In this document: one piece after another, positions 11,001-19,863 of the stretch
Position numbering within the stretch: the first letter of the stretch is position 1
How the letters are laid out: each line of letters begins with the position of its first letter
NCBI GenBank assembly: GCA_036346355.1
Contig: CM070577.1
Location: 13,701,666 to 13,765,665 of the forward strand
Length of the DNA: 64,000 nucleotides
Source of the DNA: Rhipidocladum racemiflorum
Lineage: Eukaryota > Streptophyta > Magnoliopsida > Poales > Poaceae
Reading direction: 5' to 3'
The notes under the pieces: generated by a model
The model's input: only the letters and a program-made list of their open reading frames with translations
Databases searched by the model: none
What the model was told of the DNA's origin: nothing
Made by a program: the position numbers and the translations under genes

Positions 11001-11910
11001 TGTTGGAATTATTTGGGTCGGGCCCATTAATTCACAAATAATTCTTAAAAAATCTAAAAGGCCCATTAGGTGGAAGAGAGATAAAAATTCAGTAGTACCA
11101 CATTGCTAGTGGAGGTGGATGGAGACCAACTTATAAGGGAGGGTTCCCTCCATCTTGCTAGAGCATGACCGGAGAGAAGAAGAGGGCACATGCGCGCGCT
11201 CGCTCGCCTCGCCACGCCAGGTGGTGTGCGTACACGGCATGTGTGTGAATGGTGCAGCGAAATCGAGTTCGGCAGCTTGCACAACGCAATCCTCTTTTGC
11301 AGTTTTTGCAGCGTGGGACTTAGTGACGGATTTTATGCATGCTCGTACAAATCCGTAACTGACTCGTATAATGCTCGGATTTTACGCGTGCGCATACTGT
11401 AACCGATTCGTATCGTGCTCGGATACTATCTCTCTGCTATATATACGCGAGTAGAGATCATATCTTAAAAAGCTCGAGCCTTTTGCCTTCCGCTAGTACT
11501 GCGCTACCTTCTTCTTCCCCGTCCCTTCGCTGGCGTGCACCGACTGTTGGAAGAGCAGGTCTCCGAAATGTCCGTCCTTGAGATCCTGCACTGGGAGAGG
11601 GTGAATCACATTTTTGGGAAGTGTCTTCACACGACTACTCATTGGTTTCTTCATCAACGATCGACTTCGACTACATCGCCTGCTGATCTTCATCGACTTC
11701 TACTACCAATTCGGCCATGTCTCCACTTTAACTCGATAACACACACGAACCACATCTATGTTCTGTTCATCTAATAATATGCATGAGATAAACATTACAA
11801 CTGATATATTGTTAGTGTCTAGACTATTTATTCCCACTATTCTATCCTCAATTATCGTTATAGTTTATTTTCAGAATAAATTTATTATTAGTATCCCTAA
11901 TATTCCAACA
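11001..11910 (+). mobile_element. 3' LTR of copia element E
   Basis: The LTR begins TGTTGGAAT and ends ATTCCAACA, a perfect 9-bp terminal inverted repeat, right after a polypurine tract. It is 910 bp long, with TATATATA at 11439-11446 as probable TATA box. The next base, 11911, lies inside an exon of the TGA-like gene. The 5-bp GTTAT at 11911-11915 should be the right target duplication; the left copy lies outside the window. ORFs inside the LTR have no recognisable product. Confidence 0.9.
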
Positions 11911-13705
11911 GTTATCATGTTGCTTCTGTGTACTATCCATCACAAAGGGAGACAGGAACCATTAGGGTGCCCCCAATCATCATTTGGTGTCCTTGTTAGC
12001 GATGACCATATGCCTATTACCTACTCCCCAACCGTTTCTAGAAACGTGATATTTTGCACCCGACAACCACCATGACATCTCTATTCAAAGATATGTCTGG
12101 AACTGAAAGCGTGAGCTCAAAACCTCAAACCAAATTTAAGCTTCTAAAAGCAAACTGTTTTAGAATGATTCCCTACAGAAACATAAGCTTTGGTTTGTAT
12201 TGAAAGGCTTAAATAAGAGCTCCAAAAGAACAATCCATAGTCGAAGACGACAAAACATAGTATCCCCGTGTGGCTATTACCTTGTCTTGGCCTCCTGCAT
12301 GTTGCTGAAATCCTGGTGCGGTAGCTGCTGCTGCTGCTCCAAGTCCTTGCTTGTAGTTGTAATCATCAATTGTCACCATCAACAGCTCCTGTTTCTGCCC
12401 AGAGTCGGCCCTCATGCTCACTGGGGACACCAGCTCTGGCTGTGGCGCCATTGTGTTCTGAGCTGAGCTCGAGTCAGTGGTGCTCCCTACTGACTGCGAG
12501 TTCTCCTGTAAAGCAATTAATCGAAGAAAGCATGCAGAGGAAGGCAGTGAGCAGTTAATTAACCAAGAACAACTTTATTTATGTTGTGGTCAGCAAGAAA
12601 CTGTAGGAGGCTGTAAATGATCCAGGGAAGCAGTGCTTACACTGTATGGCTGCTGTAGATGACTCGTTGGCCATGAAGGGAAGATCTCCAGTGTGGGGCG
12701 CCTAGCTGCAAGATATCCTGCTGCTGCATACATACAAATGGAATTAAAGGCCTTGTCAATCGCTCTCTCCCAAGAGATTGCAAAAAAATGTCGACAAAAG
12801 AAAGAAGAGAGAAGTGAGGTGTGGAGATGTGGGATCACACCATTTATGCTGCCTCCCAATTACTTGTGGTCAGCGCTCATGACTGTATTTGGCAAGGCAA
12901 AAGCCAAGGTGCGTTGTGCCTATCTATGTGGTGCGCTGCGGGGAGGGAAGCAAAGAAAGAAGCCTTTCTCGTAGGTGGTTAAGGGTTGGAGAGAGAGAGA
13001 GAGAGAGAGAGGTGTAGAGAAAAGGCAGTCTTACACTGTGTGTGCGCAACGCTTTTGATCATTCCAGGATCAACACCAGCATTGGTGCCATGGATAAGGG
13101 CATCCTCCAACTCACCAAAGTAAGCAGCAGCTGCAGGTTCCAACCCCCTGGGCCAAGCAGTAGCGCACAGAGTTCAGCACCAGTGAAAGCCATGTGCAAT
13201 ATATGGCAGAGCAGATTAAAAAAAACCAAGCTTTTCAAGAATGTAAAGGCGATGACTGAGAGTTTGAGGGTTAAAAGTGGACAGATAAGGATGAGAGCCA
13301 AAAGATGGAGCAGGAAGGTAGGCAAATTACTTACAGGATCCAGGCCCTAGGCATTGAGAAACTATTTGGTCTGTGGGAAGAGGTGTAATCCAACGAGAGG
13401 AAGGTTGGATATATATAGCAGGAGAGCTGGTTGTAAAAGATGGTTAAAAGAGGTGAGAGAAACTATATTTTAAAGCTACTGCGGGACTTGAAAACAATAG
13501 CTGCAAAAGAACTTTAGCGGTGCTAGTGGCTGAAAGAGAAAAATAGCAGACAGAGAGAGGGATCGAGTGCGAGGCAGCAGTACAAGAAGTTGGCAGCTGG
13601 TGCAGCAGGAGCATGGCCTTGGATTCCATATGCAAGCGCTCGGCTGAATGGCACCGCTCCACCATGATCTGCCATCCTCCAATGACTCTCTTCGTCTTCC
13701 ACCAT
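11911..13705 (-). pseudogene. TGA-class bZIP transcription factor gene, 5' half, cut by copia insertion
   Basis: Spliced reading on the minus strand gives a protein resembling the N-terminal half of the TGA9/TGA10/LIGULELESS2-type bZIP factors. Visible exons: 13705 to about 13600 (ATG at 13705 or 13675; MADHGGAVPF, then GIQGHAPAAPAANF; 3' end uncertain), 13370-13335 (36 nt), 13130-13035 (AAYFGELEDALIHG), 12723-12641 (ARRPTLEIFPSWP), 12505-12281 (TMAPQPELVSPVSMRADSG to HAGGQDK) and an acceptor before 11925 followed by only 15 nt (KQHDN). Exons from 13370 down have AG acceptors, those down to 12281 have GTAAG/GTAAT donors, and phases agree. The FGELE and FPSWP motifs are characteristic of the TGA9/10 group. 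The next exon should encode the basic region, but copia LTR sequence replaces it at 11910. These factors bind as-1/TGACG sites. Here the DNA-binding part is absent from the window, so the gene is probably null or a fragment. Confidence 0.65.
12989..13012. repeat. (GA)n microsatellite in intron
   Basis: A run of GA dinucleotides lies between the exons at 12641-12723 and 13035-13130 of the TGA-like gene. On the gene strand it is a TC run. Confidence 0.9.
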
Positions 13706-13808
13706 GACAACGAGTAGAACTCTACTGCAAGAAGGGACTGTAAGACATGGTTTACATATGTATGCACCATGTATTCAAGTATGCTATATTTAAGAAAAGG
13801 GAAACTAG

Positions 13809-13850
<42 letters not shown>

Positions 13851-13883
13851 TGAAAATCATGTACGCAATTATAAGTATGGGAC
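13706..13883 (-). promoter_or_regulatory. 5' flank of TGA-like gene with (GA)n run
   Basis: Upstream of the candidate first exon, a long GA run at 13811-13848 reads as CT repeats on the gene strand, as is common in plant 5' leaders and core promoters. No clear TATA box was seen. The foldback array begins directly upstream at about 13884. Confidence 0.4.
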
Positions 13884-15003
13884 ATTAGGGTGAAAACCAT
13901 CTAATATTGCAAATCATGTAAACCATGTCTTCCAAATTTTCAAATAATTCAAAAAAATACTATACGTAGAAGAGGTGATGTTTCTAACAGTGCAAAATTT
14001 CAAAATCAAACTCGATCTCATTAATTTGCAAGAAGTGCAAAAGATAAATTACGCATGAATATTGACAAATCATTCACTTGCCTTTTTCCATATCATGCAA
14101 ACAAGATTGAGGTCGGTCCTAAACATTTTGCATGGTAGAAGAACATCCGCTCCCCTATATATTTTTCTTGGAATTTTTGAAAACTTCGAAGGCATAGTTT
14201 TCACAGGCTTGCAATATTTAGTGGTTTTTGTACGCACCCTATAAATACAGGGACATATAGGCTGAAAACTGCCTAAATATTGCAAAATGTGAAAACCATG
14301 TCATCGAAGTTTTCAAAAAATCCAAAACAAATATTATATGTAGCAGAGGTGATGTTCTTCAATCATGCAAATTTTTAAGATCAAACTCAACCTCATTTGC
14401 AAGAAGTAAAAAAATACAAATTCTACATGAATAGTGAAAATTAATGTTTACTAAAAATTGTCTTTTTCATATCTTGCGAACAATGTTTGAGTTTGGTTCT
14501 GAAATTTTGCATGGTACAAGAACATCCACTACCCTATCTATGGTATTTTCTTGGCTTTTTTTAATTTTTTTTGTAGTTTTCACTAGTTTGTAATACTTTA
14601 GGTGGCTTTCCCTATATACACACCATACAAATACAGGGACATACAGGGTCGGTGAAAGCCCACCTAATATTGCAAACCGTAAAACCATATTTTTGAAGTT
14701 TTCAAAAGATCCAAAAAAAATACGATATGTAGAGAGGTGATGTTCTTAACCATACAAAATTTCAAGATCACATTCAACCTCGTTTGCAAGAAGTAAAAAA
14801 AGACACATTCTGCATGAATAAGACAAATCACTGTTCACTGAGAAATCTTCTTTTTTATATCTTGCAAACAAGATTGAGTTTGGTTCGGAAATTTTGCATG
14901 GTAGAAGAACATCCACGTATATGATATTTCTATTGGGATTTTTTAAAACTTTAAAGACATAGTTTTCATGAATTTGCAATATTTAGGTGGCTTTCAGCGC
15001 ACC
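13884..15003. repeat. Three tandem foldback (MITE-like) units
   Basis: Three direct units of about 360-385 bp start near 13884, 14243 and 14631. Each begins with GGTGAAA followed by CTAATATTGCAAA or a close variant, and ends with the complement (TTGCAATATTTAGGTGG and CACCCTATGAATAC-like). Within a unit the left arm is roughly complementary to the right arm over about 140 bp; for example TGCAAAATTTCAAGATCA pairs with the later TTCGGAAATTTTGCATGG side. Each unit could therefore fold into one long imperfect hairpin. No coding capacity is evident. Tandem MITEs usually share one target site; none could be read with certainty. The array lies in the upstream flank of the TGA-like gene. Confidence 0.65.
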
Positions 15004-15487
15004 CTATGAATACCATACGACAGGATGTTTCCTCCTTTCTTGTGTCCTCTCGCACACTGGCAAATCAAAGCATCCACTACTGTACCGCAAAGAAGATCTT
15101 GTGTCCTTTCGTACATGCCCTACGAGCCTCTCTCTTTTTCAGTTTTCACAGGCTAGAGATAGATGAGGAGAGGAAGGGAGAGATTGTGGTAGGCCTTTAC
15201 TCTGCCAGGATCTGTCTCCTACTGGACGTCTTGCAACCACCTTTCATCTCTCATTGGCTGCCCTCTGGCCTCACCTCTGAAACGGCAAGTACTCAGCAAA
15301 AGGATCATTGAAGAGAGAGAGAGAGAGATGGATATTTCTCCGAAGAAAATAGGTAACTTGAGGAGTTGTTCTACACGTCCATGTTCCATGCACGGTGCAC
15401 CTCTCTCTTCAAAATGCAAATGCTTAGGACTTATATTTTGGGGGCTAGGAAATGGAGCTTGCTTGAGATTATCCTTGACCTCGAGCT
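15004..15487. other. Intergenic sequence, no gene recognised
   Basis: Low-copy-looking sequence with a short GA run near 15313-15330. Short reading frames here show no known motif. It may belong to the distal 5' region of the TGA-like gene. Confidence 0.4.
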
Positions 15488-15804
15488 AGGGTGGAAAAAA
15501 AAAAGCTTAAGTTCGACTCAAACTCGGTTCGAGCTCAAGCTTGAACTCGATCTCACGAGATTCATCGAGCCGAACTTGAATAGCTCGTGACCCTACTTGA
15601 GATTAGACCGAGCTTTCTTAAATCGAGCATATTTAAGTTTGCTACCAAGCTTACCCGAGCTTACTTGAACTTACCCAAATTGAGCTCGAGTCTACTCAAA
15701 CTTGAATCGAGCTGAGCTCGAGTCTGGATGAAGGCTCAGACTCTAACTCAAACTTCATCAAGCTCGAGCCTGAGAGTTTAAGCTCGGCTCGTTTACAACG
15801 CTAC
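15488..15804. mobile_element. hAT-like non-autonomous element rich in GAGCTCGAGCTC-type sequence
   Basis: The segment begins AGGGTGGAAAA and ends with GGCTCGTTTACAACGCTAC, which resembles the GGCTCG..CCCTA ends of plant hAT-like elements. Direct repeats CTCGAGCT at 15480-15487 and 15805-15812 fit an 8-bp hAT target duplication, although the element itself is full of similar words, which lowers confidence. There is no transposase. The inside is dense in GAGCTCGAG-like inverted words. Confidence 0.5.
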
Positions 15805-15812
15805 CTCGAGCT

Positions 15813-16188
15813 CATAGGTCGGCATCACTGCCTTGTCACACCCCCAAGTACTAAAAGCATTTTCCCTCGAATATAAATTTGGGTTTAGTATTGCCTAGCT
15901 TCTCCCTGTTTGGAAATGCTATGGATCACTATCGATTATGGGAATATATATGCTGTGACCAAGTTGCATCTTAGTTAACTTATTAGCGCCCAAATTTGTT
16001 TATTATTAATAATTATTAATTACATAATTAAAAAATGAGTAAATATGAAATTAGAAAACTAGCAAGGACGTTATAGCGCCAACGTCCAGGCCCGGACGCA
16101 CTTACAAACATGTCCACCTCTGTACGCCGTTCGGAAGAGCGTCCCTGCTCCGGCCCGCACCAGAGCCCGAACTAATAGAGTTTTCGGC
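15813..16188. other. Intergenic sequence, no gene recognised
   Basis: Mixed AT-rich sequence with a GC-rich patch near 16075-16170. No conserved motif, splice pattern or repeat boundary was seen. Confidence 0.4.
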
Positions 16189-16196
16189 CTTTTAAT

Positions 16197-16596
16197 CAGT
16201 GACGGATGACGAACTAAAATTTTGATATGACAAATTTTATAGCATATATAATAATAATAGTACACGAAATTAAAGTTATCCATACGCTAATATTATAAAG
16301 CATATTATAATATGAGTATATGACACTTACTGGAATGAAAACCATATTATAAAGCATAATGGATAAGGAAGAAGATAAAATGTGTACCAATAAAGTATTA
16401 ATTGCGTCTAGGAGACCTTGGCCAGCTGTATTTGGCGAGTTTTCATCTTTTGAAAATGCTTCTACGTAGATGAAAGCTACGGAACGGAAACGCGAACGCA
16501 CTACGCACTAGTATATACTGTATATATGCAGGGATACCCGGTATAGACTAGATATGACGAGAGCCATACCCTGCCATATTGGGTTCTCCGCCACTG
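16197..16596. mobile_element. hAT-type MITE
   Basis: It starts CAGTGACGGATGA and ends TCTCCGCCACTG, giving inverted termini CAGTGACGGA / CAGTGGCGGA, a known hAT terminal type. The flanks are CTTTTAAT (16189-16196) and CTTTTAAC (16597-16604), an 8-bp duplication with one mismatch. The 400-bp interior has no transposase. Confidence 0.8.
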
Positions 16597-16604
16597 CTTT
16601 TAAC

Positions 16605-16936
16605 CCAATTGTTTTTCCGCAATTCTGACTCTGCGACCATAAAAGAATCGAATCAAATTGCAAATATAACCTCTCCTCGACCATAAAAGAATCGAGAGAT
16701 AATACATATCACTTGCCGTAATGTAAGACCGCAGTAGATCTACCTACTATGGTGTAAGAGTGCGACGGCCCACTTACCATGGTTGGCAATCACGGTAGGT
16801 GTCTACCACAGTATAGGGGCGTGGTAAGTGTCTACCACAGTTGAGAACGGATCATATTTGTAATTTTCGTTGGATGAAGATCAAACTTGCAATAAAAATT
16901 GTGCCAAATGGCCAGAATTTTTTTTGCTTCAACTAA
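16605..16936. other. Intergenic sequence with repeated CTACCACAG words
   Basis: The words GTGTCTACCACAGT occur twice (about 16800 and 16828), near GGTTGGCAATCACGGTAGG. Possibly a decayed inverted-repeat element. No gene is seen. Confidence 0.35.
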
Positions 16937-17342
16937 TCTATATAACTCTTTATTCTCGAATAAGTGCGGCCCACCTCATACCTCACCGACACATGTCGCT
17001 TTTCCAGTAGAAAATATAGCACTGGCTATATAGCGTTATATATTTATTAGCCCTCACTTTTCACAATTGCGGCGTAGCTCAGTTGGTTAGAGTGTTCACT
17101 TCACAGCGACTGGTTTTGGCTTCGAATCTAGCTAGTGTATATTCATTTTTAAAAAAATAAAAAATATTTTTTTTGTTTTCTTTAGAATTTTTAAAAGCAA
17201 TTTATATTTCACTAAGACTTTTTTTAATTAATATCTTAAAAAACTATATTAAAAGACATTTCCTTTTTAATTTTTTTAAAAAGATTTTATCTCTTGTTAA
17301 AATTAACATACGACCCGCGATAACGCACGGGACTTTAGCTAG
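16937..17342 (+). mobile_element. Small Helitron-like element carrying a tRNA-like core
   Basis: It begins TCTATATAACTC after an A and ends CTAG before a T, with a GC hairpin (CCCG..CGGG, 17314-17331) 11 bp before the CTAG. This is the expected non-autonomous Helitron layout: insertion between A and T, 5' TC, 3' hairpin plus CTRR, and no duplication. A tRNA-like block lies inside (17069-17135), followed by AT-rich sequence. A tRNA-derived SINE carried by the element is the alternative reading for the middle. Confidence 0.6.
17069..17135 (+). other. tRNA-like sequence (degenerate)
   Basis: GCGGCGTAGCTCAGTTGG followed by TTAGAGTG matches a tRNA 5' end with a good A box (17075-17086). TGGCTTCGAATCTAG is a weakened B box. 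The 3' side does not pair with the GCGGCGT acceptor strand, so it is not a functional tRNA gene. It could still recruit RNA polymerase III weakly. Confidence 0.6.
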
Positions 17343-17483
17343 TACATCTAATTGTTCATGCCTCAAAATCAAACAACAAAAACCTAATCGTGGCATCCGG
17401 CACATGCGCTCATCCTCTTGCCCTATATCTGCCTGCCGCCTGGTCGCACCTGCGCTTCTACTTCTTGATCAATCAGAGAGGTC
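17343..17483. other. Short spacer, nothing recognised
   Basis: The segment between the Helitron-like end and the next TIR element shows no motif. Confidence 0.3.
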
Positions 17484-17712
17484 GGTCCTGTTTGGTATAG
17501 CTCCAGTTCTATTAGATTCGTGGATCTGGTGAAGCTAGGTATTCCTGGCTCCACCAGATCCGTGGAGCTGGAGCTATGAGTATATTAGAGTGTTTAGGTG
17601 GATCATCTTGTTTATATTTTAGATTACAAATATAAACTTAATTCACTTATTTTTGCCTGCAAGTTTCAGATATGAGATGGAGCTAGGATCTGAAGCTCTA
17701 CCAAACATGACC
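17484..17712. mobile_element. Short TIR element (MITE)
   Basis: It begins GGTCCTGTTTGGTATAGCTC and ends with the near complement (AAGCTCTACCAAACATGACC), giving inverted ends of about 23 bp. GTTTGGTAGAGCTCC-like ends are common in grass MITEs. No clear target duplication could be read, and the superfamily is unassigned. Confidence 0.6.
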
Positions 17713-18190
17713 GTAATGCTGGGCACCTGGTGTTGTTGAACATCTAGGTATTATTTTGATTTCAGATTTGAATATAAAACATAATTCCAAAATAATCAAA
17801 CACAACAAGCTAGACAGAAGATACCACAAATTTCTAAAAAGTAGATCTAGAAAATACCACATATTTTCTGGAAAGTGATGAACAGAGGGAAGAATTCTTA
17901 CGATGGGCTTGATGACGAAATGGAAGCAGCGCAGTAGCGACCGGCCGTAGAGGAAGTAGTCGACGCAGAGGAAGCTCGAGCGGTCGCTAGCCATTCTTGC
18001 CAGAAACCTTATTGCCACCCCCGTACAGGTTCTCGCGGCGGCAACGGTTCGGAGATCCCGCTCTCCCTGCCTCGCGATGCACGCCGAGAGGAAGGTCGGT
18101 GAAGAACGAGCGCAGCACGAAGACGCAACACAGATCACAATGGATGAACGCGAGTACCAGAGCAAAAAACTTACTTTAGTCTGGACGTCT
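17713..18190 (-). CDS. Hypothetical minus-strand frame, GC-rich start then hydrophobic stretch
   Basis: An open frame runs from 18165 down to 17698. An inner ATG at 17994 starts MASDRSSFLCVDYFLYGRSL, and the sequence then turns hydrophobic (NLWYLLSSLLCLIILELCF). GC content is raised over 17900-18130, as in grass first exons, but the 3' part overlaps AT-rich DNA and the end of a MITE. No family is recognised. It may be a first exon of an unknown gene, a gene fragment, or chance. Confidence 0.2.
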
Positions 18191-18913
18191 CCAGATTTTA
18201 TAGCTTCGCACCAGTAACGGTCATTTAAACACTAGTAAACAAGATTTAATCCAAATGACTGTTTCTATTAGAAACTGACGCCATTATCATGACAGTTTAT
18301 AAAAGGGTTTAAACGTGCCATGATTTAATCCACTGCACGGCGTGCGTGTGACTTTAGCCGTGCTCCTCACCCTCCATCTGCCTTATTATAAGGCATGATG
18401 GGAGCTCTCCCTTTTAAATTGGTATTCTCCTCTCTCAACTAGCAATATGGTACTATTCTTTGTAGCTTTGGCATTAGAGATAAATAGGACACTTGGGCCT
18501 TATTTCTAACAATCGTAATCGATTACTTCATTAGTAGTGACTGCTTTTTTCATGGCGAAGATCGAAGTCAATAGATCCCTGCATCGGTTCATATGATTAT
18601 GGAAGTTAATTGATCTCTGTTTAAGAAAGTCAAACTGATTACTAGTAGTCTAGTCAAACTGGGTTGCATGTGTGTTACCGGGCTTGCTGAAATCGTAGAA
18701 AGACATGAAGTTAATTGATCTTAACATTACTTCGCACGTATGTTTTTTTACCCTTAGAAAAACATCACGGTGAAGGCATGGATTAATTGATATCTGCATA
18801 GATAAATTTGAACTGAAGATTTTGATAATTAATATTTTTCATGTTCGTGGGTACAGCTGAGAACAATGATAATGTCGAAGGGGAAAATCCAATATAGAGC
18901 TAATAGTGCTGAA
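18191..18913. other. Intergenic sequence, no gene recognised
   Basis: AT-rich sequence with GTTTAAAC-like words at about 18225 and 18306 that suggest a decayed small inverted-repeat element. TTGATCTCTG/TTGATATCTG phrases recur (about 18607, 18787). No coding signal is seen. Confidence 0.35.
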
Positions 18914-19465
18914 TTAGAGGTGGGCACTTGGGCCGGGTCTTTTTGGGCCGGCCCGAGGCATGATGGTCTAGCCCGGTCCAAAACCCGACACAGCATGAGG
19001 GTGGGCCGTGCTGTGCCGGCACGACACTGTAGACCGGGTTGTCCGGGCCTGAAAATCAGGGTATGATGGCCGATATGGCCTGGCACTGCCGTTTGGGCCA
19101 GGCCCGTGCCAGCACGGCACGGTGGAGGCACGAGCACACCGTGGCACGAAGATATAGGGGCGAGACATGGGAGAGAGCTGAGAGAAATTGAGATATAGTA
19201 ATGGGACCGGCTTAGCTGGGACACTTTTGTAGTCTCAAGTATGTGCAATTTATAATCTAGATCCAATCCAACATCCATAGATCTATTGTCACAACTTCAT
19301 TGTTGTTTATGGCTATATTATGTCACTTATCTACAATGGTTTTATTTCACTAGATTTCTAATGTTGTCGAGGTTATGAGTATGATGATCTTTTTGGAGAG
19401 AAAAAGTACTATTGGGCTTTCTACAGATGACCATCTGTCGTTCTCTCGTCGGCCAATGAGCGAGC

Positions 19466-19496
<31 letters not shown>

Positions 19497-19690
19497 AGCC
19501 AACAGGCGAGAGAGAGAGAGAGATTGAGAGAGACAGTCGAGAGAGGGAGCAACGGGCGAGAGAGAACTGAAAGAGATTGAGCACCATGTGTCTCCGTCTT
19601 CTTTCCTTTCGTTGCAATAGTGTATATGGGTCGGGCCTAGGCCGACACGGCACGAAGCAGGCATGAAGTGCAAATGGGCCGTGCCTAGGC
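18914..19690. mobile_element. GGCCCG-rich hAT-like fragment with GA repeats
   Basis: It starts TAGAGGTGGGCACTTGGGCC, a start seen in plant hAT-like elements, and both ends are rich in GGGCC, CACGGC and GCCGTGCC words in opposite orientation (18930-19140 and 19625-19690). Two GA runs (19465-19491, and broken ones to about 19570) lie in the middle. The right end meets a copia LTR and no 8-bp duplication was found, so the boundaries are uncertain. Confidence 0.4.
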
Positions 19691-19855
19691 TCGTGGAAGC
19701 GTTAAACCCTTTTCTCGAGCCGCACCTTATATTTATAAGAACAGGAACATCCCCTGCCATGGATATACAGGAGACTAGATTTGTTACAACATAATCAAGC
19801 TATTATATTTAAAGAAACATACAGATCAATTACAGATATGATTCTATCTTTAACA
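19691..19855 (-). mobile_element. 3' LTR fragment of minus-strand copia element G
   Basis: Read on the minus strand it begins TGTTAAAGATAGAATC directly after a polypurine tract (AGGGAGGC, the complement of 19856-19863). A TATA-like TTATAAATATAAGG lies at about 19727-19740. After GGTTTAACGCTTCCA the sequence turns into the GGCCCG-rich hAT-like segment, so the LTR is cut or interrupted there. Confidence 0.65.
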
Positions 19856-19863
19856 GCCTCCCT

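Noticed and set aside
11066..11402. Small proteins in the copia LTR
   Set aside because: No conservation evidence or domain, and the position overlaps the LTR promoter.
13444..13860. Minus-strand Ser/Leu-rich protein
   Set aside because: The N-terminal Ser/Leu run is the translated GA repeat. The sequence around 13600-13705 is better explained as the first exon of the TGA-like gene in another frame.
17069..17135. Functional tRNA gene
   Set aside because: The A box is good, but the B box is degenerate and the 3' strand cannot pair with the GCGGCGT acceptor end. It lies inside a Helitron-like or SINE-like element.
18914..19690. Complete hAT element with defined ends
   Set aside because: The left end looks right, but no matching right end or 8-bp duplication could be found.
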